The translations under genes and the position numbers were made by a program. Shown one piece after another: positions 11,035 through 24,000 of a stretch of 64,000 bases of DNA (positions are counted from its first letter, which is position 1; every line of letters begins with the position of its first letter). Source of the stretch: Myrica gale. Lineage: Eukaryota; Streptophyta; Magnoliopsida; Fagales; Myricaceae. Under the pieces are notes generated by a model. That model had not been told where the DNA came from. It saw only the letters and a list, made by a program, of their open reading frames with translations, and did not search any database. The stretch covers positions 19,331,001 through 19,395,000 of the forward strand of contig OZ005611.1 in the NCBI GenBank assembly GCA_963930655.1. Reading direction: 5' to 3'.

Positions 11035-12460
11035 AGCTTAAATGCTAATCAGGTCCCTGTTATTTAACGTTTTCTCAAAAAAGTTTCTATACTTCAACTT
11101 GGATGATTTTGGTCCCTGTGCTTTATACGTCTTCCCAAAAAAGTCATTCCATCAGTGGGCCCCACCACTTTAAAGTTTTCTGTCGACGTGTCTAACGGAG
11201 GTCCACATACACCCAATCATAAACTGACACGTGGACACGCACTATCTCTCTCCTAACAAGCGCCATGTCAGCTACCACGTATGGGTTCCAAGTCAACATA
11301 AGTATACACTGCGTTTTGGCCTCTCGAAGTCATCTCCTTCGGTTGAACAAAAAGAAACCCCGATCTCTCTGCAACCCTAACTATAAGGACTTGTGGTACC
11401 CATACGTGGTTTCTTTTTGTTTGAGGTTTTCAAAGTCATCTCCTTCGGGGTTTCTTAAGTCAATCGACCTCTTGGGCTCCTCCTCTCTAGCCACGATCTT
11501 AAACTTCCCACTTCGTTGTTGCTGCATCAGAGCAAAACCCAATCAAACACCATTGTTTAATCACACCATCACCACCTTAAACCCGTAAGGTAAAATAAAG
11601 ATCCTCCTCACGCCTTATAGTTTACCTTGTTCCAGAATTCAGTGTGGTTTTTGCAGAATCCCACAACAATAGCATCTTTCTTCTTCCCTTCCCTGTACTC
11701 GATACAAAGATCCTCCTTCAATCCCATCATCATCGGCATCACCACCACCACCATCAGCATCATCCTTATTTCCTTCTTGACTAATATTTGAAAGAGATTG
11801 ATTGGTATTGTTTGCAATTGAGACTTCCTCTTTCTTTTCTGCTTCTGTCTCTTCCTCGAAACCCGGACCTTGCTTGAATTCGACATTGAGATCGGAACCC
11901 TTTTCTTTGCAAGCAAGTAATAGGTGGTCACAATGTCAGTGGTAGTAATGGGCTCATGGAAAAAAAGAGGTGGATCTCGTGACTCCTTTCTTTTCTTGGC
12001 AGGAAGGCGTGAGTAGGACACAATAGTGTCTCTGTCTTGTTGTTGCTCTTCTTGTTGCATGAGTATGAACTTTTTGAGATGAGGTAGGCCGTGGAATTTG
12101 GAATCCATTTGGGCATCTAGGTTCTGTGAATTGGTAGGTGGGAAGAGAATATGTGAAATGGGAAAAGTTGAGCCTGAGGTTGCAGAGATGTTGGGGTTTC
12201 TTTTTGTCGACCGAAGTAGATGACTTCAAGATGCCAAAATGCAACGTATCACTTATGTTTACGTGGAACCCATACGTGGCAGTTGACATGACGCTTGTTA
12301 GGAGAGAGATAGTGCGTGTCCACGTGTCAGTTCGGGATTGGGTGTATGTGGACCTATGTTAGACATGTCGACAGAAAACGTTAAAGTGGTGGGGCCACAC
12401 TGACGAAGGGACTTTTTGGGAAAATGTATAAAACACAGGGACCTGATTAGCATTTAAGCC
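11035..12460. mobile_element. Pack-MULE: Mutator-like element with long TIRs carrying a gene copy
   Basis: Inverted repeats of about 300-340 bp (11035-11375 and 12165-12460) begin GCTTAAATGCTAATCAGGTC and are interrupted by small indels. The flanks carry a 9-bp duplication with one mismatch: ACCTTTTAA at 11026-11034 and ACCGTTTAA at 12461-12469. Long TIRs with a 9-bp duplication define Mutator-like elements. No transposase is present. The interior is a copy of a cellular PHD-finger gene, so this is a Pack-MULE. Confidence 0.83.
11445..12108 (-). pseudogene. Captured PHD-finger gene fragment (At3g14740-like), PHD domains deleted
   Basis: On the minus strand an ATG at 12108 opens MDSKFHGLPHLKKFILMQQ followed by AKKRKESRDPP, the N-terminus typical of the At3g14740-type PHD proteins. 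After AKKRV the frame slips: the ancestral reading DLNVEFKQGPGFEEE continues in another frame. At about 11700 the sequence jumps to the C-terminal GLKEDLCIEYREGKKKDAIV. That removes the PHD and extended PHD fingers. After GFCKNHTEFWNK there is an apparent intron (11625-11522, GTAAAC to TGCAG). A last exon from 11521 encodes SGKFKIVAREEEPKRSID. The uninterrupted part of the frame is 166 codons. The family normally binds modified histones; this copy lacks the fingers. Its transcription is unknown. Confidence 0.7.
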
Positions 12461-13561
12461 ACCGTTTAATTGACACCTTTCCCATGTTGCTCCAGATGAT
12501 TCATGTGTGTTTTGTTCGAATGATGTTTACACCTTTAGTCTAGTGTTTGGTATAAAGAAGACCTGCTAGAATATGTTTATTTTTTGTTGTATTTTTCTGC
12601 AAATCAAATGCTACATGCACCACTTACGTTCACGCTTGAAGCTGATCATACTTGATCCTTTAATGATCTTTGTATTCTTTCTATAAGGGTGTTCTACCGT
12701 GCCATTTAAGAAGTTTCTAGCATTTGTCATGTTACTGTTGTTTGGTCAAGGTTTAGGGCTAAGGGCTCTGCAATTGGATGTTGATGATTGAAAAAAATAA
12801 ATTAAAAAAAGTTATAGAAAGGTGTTTCAATACATAAATCAAAGAACTTGGTCAATTCTTTTGAAATAATTGCTGGTGACCAATTTTTGACATTTTTCGT
12901 GCCTCATTTCTACCCAAAAAAGGTAACTAGTATGTTCTTAAATTGGCTTATACTTTATTGGGTTTCATGCTCTGTGCTGTTGTTTCTCAATTTGTCGTTC
13001 TATGCTAATTTTGTGATTCATTTGTCCAAGTCCACAAACACCTGTCATCACAATACTGACGATACTTCTCCAGTTAGACTCCGGCAGAGTCGGGAGATTC
13101 ACATGCAAATCTAGCTATAAATCTTGAAATAGAGGACGATTAAAGGAGATTAGGTGCCTTGTTAGTGAAACTCAACAGTGAAGACATATCAAAAGACGCT
13201 TCTGAGGAGCTAGCTAGTTCAGCCCTGCCAAACTCTAGATAATGGCGATTCCAATGCTCCTCTTCTTCATCCAGGTACAATTTTTATAACTCAGAAACTT
13301 GATTTACGTTGCAAAGCCGGAGATGATAAGTTTTTGCTGTTTTTTGTATTGTTTCTGCCTAGTTCAGGTACTACTCACGACTATTGAGTGGGCTGGATGA
13401 CAACTTCTGTCTAGCTAAATAAAGAAAATAGGAAGACAAGACAGGATGTGGGCTTGAATTAATGAAGGTGCAGATTCACTTTAGCATCTGCCTAGTTCAT
13501 GTACTACTCATGACTATTGAGTGGCATCTCAACCAAAGATAATTCTCTCCCTAGTGTACCC
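12461..13561. other. Intergenic, no gene recognised
   Basis: This is AT-rich sequence with short frames only. The frame at 12848-13114 has no recognised family. A phrase of about 30 bases containing TGCCTAGTTCA, then GTACTACTCA, then GACTATTGAGTGG occurs twice, near 13360 and 13490. Confidence 0.4.
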
Positions 13562-13769
13562 TAAGGGTGCATTTGTGGTTTAGTCCTTCTAAAATTTTAA
13601 TATAATATAATATTTATAATATAATCTATCTTTCAATCAAATCATTACTTTTCATTATAAAAAATATAAAAAATTCATTTAAATCATATTTCTCTTCACT
13701 TTTTTTACCAATTATAATACTCTAAAATTTTAATCTCTCCAAAATTTTAACACTCAAACACAACCTAAG
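13562..13769. repeat. hAT-like MITE, same family, copy 2
   Basis: It runs from CTAAGGGTGCATTTGTGG to CTCAAACACAACCTAAG, with the same AT-rich interior as the copy at 7883. It is one of several copies clustered upstream of NUP155. Confidence 0.6.
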
Positions 13770-14063
13770 AATGATTTCTCCACATTTCAGCGGCAGGAAT
13801 TTGGTTCATCATAATACCTTGGCTGGCTTTTCTAGTCTATGGTATTTTGGAAGCTATTAGTGGAGATAGTTCTAAGGAAAATGTCATATTTTGCTTTGGA
13901 TTTTTTACTTGTATGATCTGCCTCTCATTTTTTGGTGGTTCAATTCTTCAAGCTGTTTTCTGGTTTTATTATGTTTTCATTAATTATTTTATCCTTGCTA
14001 TACTTTTATTGATGAGCTTGAGTGAAAGAAAAACAAAGCGAGTTATATTCGAAGGGGATTTAC

Positions 14064-14240
14064 TTGGCGTTTGTTAAGCCAAAATTTTAACCCCTTAAAT
14101 TTTACCATCATTTACAATTATTATTCTCTGTTCGTTTTTTCATAAATTTTTTTTATTTTTTTATCAACTTTTTTTCTCTCTATATACATTTCTGACAACT
14201 CCTAACATTTTACTAAAATTTTGCTCAAACACGTTTATGT
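14064..14240. repeat. hAT-like MITE, diverged copy 3
   Basis: It runs from TTGGCGTTTGTTAAGCC to GCTCAAACACGTTTATG. The interior shares AAAATTTTA, AATTTTTTTT and TCTCTCT. It is more diverged than its neighbours. Confidence 0.45.
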
Positions 14241-14275
14241 CAGTTTATAAGGACGGCGACTACTCTCTTATCTTC

Positions 14276-14474
14276 GGGTGTGTTTGCATTGTAAAATTTT
14301 ACACTTCTTAAAATTTAACATAATAAAAAATTACAATATAATCTCTCTCTCCATCATATCATTACTTTTCACTATAATAAATATTAAAAATTATCTCTTT
14401 CTTCACTTTTTCACTAAATTCAATACCCTAAAATTTTAACCTCTATAAAATTTTACCACTCAAACACAACCTCC
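14276..14474. repeat. hAT-like MITE, copy 4
   Basis: It runs from GGGTGTGTTTGCATTG to CACTCAAACACAACC, and the interior is close to that of copy 2. A further AT-rich, similar-looking stretch follows at 14500-14610. Confidence 0.6.
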
Positions 14475-14619
14475 GGTGATGTCTGCCTCTTGAATTTTTG
14501 GTTATTTTAAAATTTTAATCTAATAATATAATTATAAAAATATTTTTTTTCTATCCAATCATATCTTTATATTATAATTTTAACCATGCAAAGTACAAAT
14601 TTTTGAATAAACAAACAGT

Positions 14620-15018
14620 TGGGTTCGAGAAAATAAAACAATTTGCCGGTTTTTCTCTGGCGAATCCCTTGAGAATAAACTAGAAAATTTGTGCATCGGT
14701 TGAAGCGGGCCGTCTCTAAAAAAAAGTCCAATTCGGAATTTTGGCTTTCGAAATAGCTTTATTTACCCGCCAGCCAGGCATTAAACCCTCCCCAAAACCC
14801 TATTTTCGATTCTCTGCTTCATACTTCCACACTCTTCTCCAAAGCCCCCGCTCTCCTCCCAATTTGAATTTAGCTCTCCAGTTCGTTATTTTCACCTCGT
14901 ATGGTTATTGAGAACGCGACTGGAAGCAGACTCACTCACGCTCGCAATTTCACTACCGTATCATTCCGGTATTCTGATACGGCTTCGTTCTACAGCAATT
15001 CTAGGGTTTTTGAAAGAT
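14620..15018 (+). promoter_or_regulatory. NUP155 proximal promoter and 5' UTR
   Basis: This unique sequence between the last MITE and the NUP155 start is pyrimidine-rich near the gene (CTCTTCTCC, CTCTCCTCCC). It includes AAACCCTA at 14795-14802, a telo-box-type motif common in promoters of plant housekeeping genes. The transcription start is not determined. An earlier in-frame ATG at 14908 would add 37 residues not seen in the family. Confidence 0.4.
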
Positions 15019-18000
15019 ATGTCGAGGGAAGAAGAAATCGTTTTGCGCGATGTCATGAATGCCGGTCTCGTCGTGAGCGACCGCATTGGCCGGGAAGTAG
15101 CGTCACAGCTCGACCTTGAAGAGGCCCTAGAAGCTTCGAGATACGCCAGCCATCCGTATACGACACATCCCAGAGAGGTAATTTCGGTTTTACTTTGAAT
15201 ACTGGAGCAGGATTGAATTGTATGAAATACCCTCTTACATGGGAGTATTGGAAGTTTTGGTGGGTTTGAATCTTAACAGGTTGGGTCTTAGTGTTTCCAA
15301 AAGAAACTTAAGTTTAAAAAATCGCTAATTTTTTTTTATCTTCTGTTTAAGAAGTTATAGATTGAACTTTAAGATGGATATATGCGGGCGTGGTGCCCGT
15401 GTAATGCTGTCGCTACTGTCCAGTTGAATAGGCTGGGCATGCTGGCTTTTTGTTTATGTCGCACCTTGTGTATGCCGTATCCCTAGCTGATTTAGCTGGG
15501 CAGTGGCATTTATTTCTTTTGGTGTCTTCATTGAGTGGAGTTTGTGATTGTTGGGATGCGAATACTGTAAAATATATAGTCTGTGGTTAGTTTCTTGCCA
15601 TGTTGTGTGCTCGTTGTTCACTTTGCAGCTAGAAAGAGGAGTATACTCCATGAACCAGGCGAAGTGATAGTTTGAGCCTATTTAGAATCAGGTTTGGAAG
15701 ACAAGAGCTTACGTAAAGCTTTGATTAAAGACTTTGTGGAATTGGTTGAACCTCTTTGCCAGAATGGTGCAACTCAACTCTCTGCTTGTGTTGCTCTTAT
15801 ATGGTGGAAGACAAATTTCCTTGTTGATCTATGATTTGGTTGTACTTTACTTTGCCATCACTTGAATCAATGTGATTAATGTAGTTTTGGAACTAATTAG
15901 TCTGATTGTCAGTTCACTTGTATTTATTCTCATTTATCCACTTGGTTCATCATTGTTTGAGAAGAAGTAGATGTGAGGTAATAGTTTTTCCTTTGAGCTA
16001 TTTGCTTTGCACTTTCCCTAGCTTTTCAAAATTGAAAAGCCAATAGAGAGTAGCCTTAAAAGAGTCCTTTGTCCCTATGGGAAAATGCAAGCCACATGGC
16101 CAAATGTACTGGTTACCATTACTAATCTCTCGTAAAGCCCGTTTCAATGCAATACACCACTAAGGTTAGGCTTAGCACATGCTCACACAAGGCTTTCACC
16201 ATCAAATCCAATCTAATTGGGGTTTCACAATCGTTTTGACCAAAGTTGCTGCAGTGTTTATTAGTAGTCATGTAATCTTGTAGGTCTTCCGCAACTCATG
16301 GGTTGTCAGTTTGAGTGATATCATTTTTGGTAATAGAGGTGATGTTCGTTTTCATAAGTATTTTAGGATACACATGAATTCATAGAATTCACAAACCGAA
16401 CATATTCAAATACCAATACAAACCAATAACTTCTGCACGCATACCAATAAACTTTAACATCACCTAAAAATTCTCAAAACATTTCAAATTCTAAAAATTT
16501 CACCAAAACGAACATCCTCAGAGTCTAACTGGTCAGATCTATCCAATATTTTAACTTGATTATTTACTATTAGAATTTCTTAGATATCATTTTGTATAGG
16601 TCAGGTTTAAACGTTTAACCAGTACATGATTAATGTGGGACTTTGCACGTGCCTTTAAGACAAATTCATAATCCGATCTACTTCATAACAATATATTGCA
16701 ACCTCTTCTATTGTCTTCAAGGAAATAAGCAAGGAGACTAAAATCATCTATATGAACTTGCATTTAATTCTTTATAATATTTTCAGTAATTTATTGTGGT
16801 ATTAGATACATCCCTTTGGTCTTTATTTTTATTTTCCCATAATTCACATCTACTCTACACTTGGTGTTACTGTTGCCACAAAGAAAAATGGGAACTCTTG
16901 TGGCAGCTTGTCATTTTAAGATAGACTAGTGGGTTCCCTAAAAAATAGCTGAGGTATATGCAACTGTTTAGAAATCGCTAGAGCAGGAGCAGCCTGAATA
17001 GTGTTTTGTGGTGAAGTTGTATTGAATCACGCCTGTAGATTCTAGTTGGGTACTAGAAAATATTTCTTTCTTAAGTATGCAATGACTCTTATGGTGTTAA
17101 TCTTTGGAAGAATATTAGCAAAGGATGAGATTCCTTTGCTAAAAACATCCATTTTGAGGTGGGAAGTGGCATGAGAGTCCGTTTTTGGAAGGATCGTTGG
17201 TGCGGTGAGAGATCCTTAAAGGATATGTTTCCTTTTTTTGTATTTTCTAGCATGCAATAAGAATGCTATGGTTGCGGATTGCTTGGAGAGGGGTTCCGGG
17301 AGTACTTCGTAGAATATTCAGTTTGTTAGGAGGGCTAATGATTGGGAGTTGGAGGAGTTTTCGGCGTTCTTCTCTTTACTTTACTCTAAAGTTTTGAGGA
17401 GTCATGCTGAAGACAAGATGAGATGGGTGAGATCCAAGAATGGTGTTTTCTCGGTGAAATCTTGGTATTCGTTTCTTGTTGGGGATTTCGATGAGAGCTT
17501 CCCTTGGAGACAAATTTGGAGGTCTTTAGCCCCTTCTAGGGCATCCTTCTTTGTTTGGAAAGCCACCCATGGAAGAATCCTTACCACTAACAACTTGAGG
17601 AGGGGAGTGAATGTGCTAGATTGGTGCTATCTTTGCAAATGTGATGGGGAGTATGTTGAGCACATTTTTCTGCACTGTATGGTTGCTAGGGAGTTGTGGT
17701 CCTTAGTGTTCTCTATTATGGAGAATGATTGGGTGATGCCTAGGAGGGTAGCTGAAGTTTTGTTGTGCTGGAAAAGGGATTTTAAAGACCCTTGGGCCTT
17801 AGCTATTTGGAGAGTGATCCCTACTTGTATAGGGTGGAATTTATGGAGAGAGAAATGAGAGATGTTTTGAGGGTGTGGCTATGTCCATGGAGGGTCGGAG
17901 GGGCAATTTTTTGCAGTCCTTGTTCTTGTGGGTGAATGCTATGTTAGGTTCTCCCTTTTCGGACTTTTTAGATTTCAATAGTTTTCTAGCTTGTTTGGTC

Positions 18001-21000
18001 TAGAGTTATCAGTATAGTCTTTTGTACTGTTCCTTCTACTCCTTTTTCTTTCAATAAAATTGCCTTGCTCACTTATAAAAAAATAAATAAAATAAAATTG
18101 CCTTACTCATAAAAAAAGAAAGATATACAGTCTTATTTGATTTTTCGTTTGTTAAAATATTTATTGTTTTGATTCTTGTAAGGGTCATATGTTCAATTAA
18201 AGGCATGGTGTGCCACTTCAGAAGATGCATGTTGGATTAGCTGTAATGAGAGCACGAAGGGTAATTTGTATGTGAGGAAGTTGTGATTGTAAGAGAAAAA
18301 TTAACCCAGTTGGTATAGATGGGCTATTGGGTCATTTAATTTTTTATTTTTTTTATAAGTACTATTGGGTCATTTAATATGGAAATGTTTCAGAAAAACA
18401 AGTAGAATATTGATGTATGATAGCAATACCTACTTGGGTGCTTGAATATTTTTTCTCTTATGTTTCCAGAGTCTTTTCATGTTGAATATGATTCCTGCAT
18501 CAGTATGGGATGTATTATTGGATGACTATATCAGTTGATACTCTGTGAATAGCATATAGAGGAAACCCAGTTCTAGTTGTGTGTCATCTTTTGGTTATGA
18601 TAGATGCTGAGAATTGTGGAGGGGGTTCATGTTGCAACTTGTGTTTGTGGAGGGTAGATGGATATGAATAATGCTTCCCAACACTGCTTGGATAAGAATT
18701 TGCTTCCCAAACTGCTAAGGTCATATTAGCATTTTCTGGCCATACCTTTGTTTTGAAGGATGGCTCAATTTGTTTTCTTTAATACTATTTTTGTTTGTTT
18801 CAATGAATGCCCCCGTGAATTAGAGGAGCTTTAATTGGCTCTCCCTGTTTTTAGCAAGATGCATTGAGAAATATTCGAGCTTCATTTTCACCTGCTTACA
18901 AAAATAACCCTGTGGGTCATAAAGTAAGAGTATGTTTTAGTGATAATGGAAATGGATTTTTTACTTGCTTCTGTGTCGTATGATGATTTTGTATAAATTC
19001 ATTGCAGTGGCCTCCATTGATTGAGGTGGAGGGTACATGGGAGTTGCCTCCAGTATTGGTTGAAAGATATAATGCAGCAGGTGGAGAAGGAACTGCTTTA
19101 TGTGGAATATTTCCCGAGATACGTAGGGCATGGGCAACAGTAGATAATTCTTTGTTTCTTTGGCGTTTTGATAAGTGGTGCGTATTTCTTTCTCTTTGGT
19201 GACTGATTGACAGCTAAATTATCTAGCTTCCTTTATCATGGACCTGATATTCATCATGGGATCAGCCTGTGATTTTCAAATGCTACATATACTAAAGCTA
19301 ATTGGTAGATAACAACATTACCTCCATATAATGAGTTATCTTTCTAATAGGGCTGTGAATGAGATAAGCCACTTGTAAACTGCTCAGGCAAATGCTCAGG
19401 TTGCATATTGGGAGAAGTGAGCTAAGCTCGGGCCCTGTCCTTGTGCTTGATTTGTTGAACAAGTCAAACTCGCGTTATCGTGCTCATCTTGTGAGCTCAT
19501 GAGCCAGGTTTTAGAAGTATATCATAGTATAGATTGGGTGATTAATTTATGTAGGGACTTCTCCTTAAGTTAAACATTTCCAAGCAATGTCGGACTTGAA
19601 CATTACACTTTAATAAGAGAGTTGCTCATCCCAGATTGTAAAACTATAACAATTTTTTTTTGTTTGAGAGCCCAGCTGCTAGTAATACCAAGAGAGTGAA
19701 GAACAAATGATCTTCGATTCTTCGTAGAAAGGTTGACAAAAGATGAAATTTGAGTTTTCTATTTTTTTTTGTCAAAAACCATGGACTTTTTGTTTAGCAC
19801 AAATTTTACTAAAATAAACAAAATTGGAAACACTATAGTCTGACTGGATAGGTGTTTTCAAAGACATAGATAAGCTGTCTGTTCGGTCAAACTCTTCTGC
19901 AACAACTGGGTTTGAATTCCCTTTTTAAAACTGCCACCTTACCTTATTGTTATTCATACCTATGCATATATGCATCTGCGCATATGTATTTGTGTATATA
20001 TATGTTAATGTGTTGTCTATACACATACACATATTCACACAATACACATGTTCATACATATTTTCAGTTACATATCTACAGATAGATGAATACATGTGTA
20101 TATGTGTGTATTAACATGGTGAAGTGCATAAATATGAGTGTGTTAAACTAGCACCGTCCTTCATTCGTCATTGCTCTTATTCGCAAGATGCAAGCTATGT
20201 TTTAATGCCATGTAGAACTACTAATTTTGGCACTCAAAGATAACTCTTATAGATCCTGTACTGTGGCTTGGTGCCCAGACAACAAAGAAAGATGTTATGC
20301 AGGCTGGTGGCCTGGACTAGAGAAATTACAAACTACTTCTAAGCTCAAGCCATATGTGAGAACTCCTTAACTGTGACAGTCTTCCACTTGATGAGAGTAA
20401 CATTCTTCTTTAGTAGGGGGAGGGGCTATAGTTTGTGTAGGCAGTAGTATTGATGGGTTTGTGGATGAACCTTTGGCGGTTAGTTTCCCTCATAAAGCTT
20501 TGGGGGGACAATCTCCGGCATGGGTCTTGGACATGGTTTCCTCTGTGGGTCAGTTGGTTGGGGTGTCGTGTGGTGTGGTGGTCTAGAGGAAAAATTGAGG
20601 GATCTCTTTGCAGAGTTGGAACGCGATTGGGTGCAGCCTCGTTCAAAACCGTCTAGAAAATCAGGGGGGGATGATCAGGGAGTTGAAGGGCTTGAAGTCT
20701 TCGGTTAACTATGAAGGGTCTTCTTCGATCGCTAGGAAGCCTGTGAGGGTTGGGCTGGACTGCTAGGGGTCTCGTTTGGGTGGCTATAGGGTTGAGGGTG
20801 CTTTTGTTTTTTGGGTGAGTTTTGTTGGCTAGTGGGTTGAGGGTGCTTGTGTTGGCTTGTGGGTTGAGGGTGGGTGGGTGTTCTTGGCGTCCTTTGGGCC
20901 TTTGTGTTCCTTTTTTTGTTTTCTAGTTTGTCTGTGTTAGGATTCTTCAGTATTTTCTCTTGTATTGTTGACTTCTCTTTAATAATATTGTCTTACTTAT

Positions 21001-24000
21001 AAAAAAAAACATTCTTCTAAATTTTCTAAATTTTGAAGTTGGGCAAGGTCCAGTTAACAATCTTTGAAGGCAGATGATATGAAGGCAAGGGTTTCCAGTT
21101 TTGGGATCATTCTGAAAGCGATCTGTCCAAATTTTAATGTAAAGTAGGTTATTTCTGCCACATGGACAAACAAATTGATGTAGAATAATAACTGCTGTGA
21201 AGTGAGGTTCTCAAGCATCCGCAGCATGCTAATTTATCACTATCAGCAAATTGATTATGTTCAGGCGTGTACGGTTGAGCTCTTGAGTTTTGTTTGGACG
21301 AGGTTTTGATTATATCCTTTTTGCTTGGGATAATATGTCAAAGCCTGTTTATATATTTCAATTGGACATTAGTGGAAGCCCTTTGATGTATCAATTAGAA
21401 ATTTCGACATTCCGCCAGACTAGATGGTAGGACATAAGTCAGAAGAAAGGTCTTCTATGGTGGTACATATTATGCTGGTTCTTTTCTTCTTTTAGTCATT
21501 AGTTCTTTAGTCATCTGCTTGTACTTCCCTAAAACCGGTTGGTTTTTCTGTCTTTTTTTGTTTTCTTTCTTTCTAGTTGATTCTACCCTGAGCCTGTTAA
21601 AGTTGTTGTGGATATATTAACTTGGCTCGTTTTGCTTATGATAGAATGATGCTCTGCATATGTAATATTGAGAGTGATCAAACATCATTGAATTTAGTTT
21701 CCTTTTTTGGTGGTTTTTGATATAGGATCCAATGGCTGTCTTGTCTAACTGTTTTCTACTACATTATTTCTAACATCTTCTCTTGATCAGGGATGGTCAA
21801 TGTCCTGAATACAGTGGCGAGGAACAAGCTATATGTGCTGTTGGCCTTGCCAAATCTAAACGTGGTGTTTTTATTGAAGCCATCCAATATCTTTTAGTTT
21901 TAGCAACACCTGTTGAGGTAGTAACAATTTCTTTACCTTTTATGTACTTTTTAGAAATGTAAGTTCCAAATATTGAAATTCCTTTTGGAATTAAACTTGA
22001 CGTGGCTTGCTTGATTGCAATTAGCCAGAATTCTACAATACTGAGATGTTATTGGCGTGAATAGCTCCTTGGAGTCACTTTTATACCGAAAAAAGAAAAA
22101 GTTAACATATAAACTACCTTTTTGACACAGGGACTTTTAGAATGTGTTGCCACAAGATCACTGTGCCATTCTTTTTCATTCCAAGGAATTAAAAATGTGC
22201 TCCTTATATGCTGGGATACTTGTCGACTTGTCATGCATTCCCTTAGCTTCAGTTTACCTGTTTATAATGTCTAAATCCTAGTTGCTTCTTGAAAATTGGT
22301 AATGTTTGGATAGGAAAACTATTCCTGGATTCTATAATTATTAAGAAAAAATTTTGAGATATGTTTTTGTAAAAGTGGTGAGGTTCGTAGAATAGATGTT
22401 TGGAAAGAGAATTTTTTCAAGATAATTTTCTTAGGGTTCGTGACAGAGTAGAGTATGTTTGGAAGGAAATTTTTTTTAAGAGGAGTTGTTTATGGAATTT
22501 TGTGAAAGTTATTTTGGTTTTTGTGTTTTTTTGTTAGAGAAAACGAGGTCAATGATGAGATAGAAAATTTGATTTGGGAGATTGAAAAGGTTTTAAACAT
22601 TAAAAACGTATGTGGATGAAAAATTTGTTTTGAGACCAAAAAGTATTTTTGAAAATATTCACCAAAGATAGCTTTAGAGTTCTTTATTGCATTCAAAGTT
22701 GTTGAGTTTTCTTCATTCTATCATATTGTTTTTCCCCAAGAATTGTAATGACCTAGTAACAGCTACGTCATTTCTTTATGACACTAGCATAATATATCAT
22801 GTTAATGAGTTCTAGTTCAAATCGCACCTCTTCCCATTATAAGGACATGAAGGGTGTAATGGGTTCAAGAGCACACAGTGTTTGCAACTTATTTATCAAG
22901 AAAAGAAACAGTCTTTCCAGAACTTGTTCTCGAGGTTGATGATCTTACTTTTTCTTATCAAGTTCTCGTTATTAGTTGGTTCTTGTAGGAGTATGTTGCT
23001 CTGAAGGGGGTGATGGTATGGATCCATTTGCAGAGGTTTCATTACAGCCTTTGCCAGAGTACACAATACCATCGGATGGAGTCACCATGACTTGTATTGC
23101 ATGTACTGACAAGGGTCGTATTTTCTTGGCTGGACGTGATGGCCACATTTATGAGTTGCATTATACAACTGGTTCGGGCTGGCAAAAGTGTTGTCATAAA
23201 GTCTGCCTTACTACTGGTTTTGGAAGTGTCATTTCAAGGTATGGAGTGTAATTTATGCTTTAGAGCTGGATGGTGATAATATCCACTCCATGTGGTGATT
23301 TTAAGCTTCTACAAACATAGAATTTTTTGCTTTCGAAGTTAACGGTGGTCTTGAATTTGATCTCTTCTTGCATTTGCTCTATGTTAACTTAAACACACCC
23401 TTGGTTTTCAGATGGGTTGTACCAAGTGTATTTAAGTTTGGAGCTGTTGACCCCATTGTCGAAATGGTTTTTGATAATGAAAGACAAATTTTATACACAC
23501 GTACTGAAGAGATGAAACTTCAGGTTTTTGTTACGGGGCCAAATGGTGATGGTCCCCTGAAGAAAGTGGCTGAAGAAAAGAATCTGATCAATCAGAGGGA
23601 TGCACCTTATGGAGGTAGACAATCAGCTGGACCAAGAGCCACAAATCGCTTGACAAAACCATCTATTGTCTGCATCGCACCTTTATCTATGCTGGAATCA
23701 AAGTGGCTGCACCTAGTTGCTGTTCTTTCTGATGGGAGAAGGATGTACCTTTCCACTTCTCCATCTAGTGGAAACTTGGGTGGATTTAATTCTAACCAGC
23801 ATAAACCAAGCTGTTTGAAAGTTGTGGCAACTAGGCCTTCTCCTCCTTTGGGGGTCAGTAGTGGACTTGCTTTTGGAGCCATAACTCTTGCTGGTAGATC
23901 TCAGAATGAGGATCTCTCACTGAAGGTTGAGACAGCATATTATTCTGCCGGAACCCTTCTTCTTTCTGATTCATCACCACCAACCTTGTCTTCTCTTCTC

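Noticed and set aside
11265..11588. Plus-strand 107-codon frame in the Pack-MULE
   Set aside because: It runs through the terminal repeat and antisense to the captured PHD exon, with no family match.
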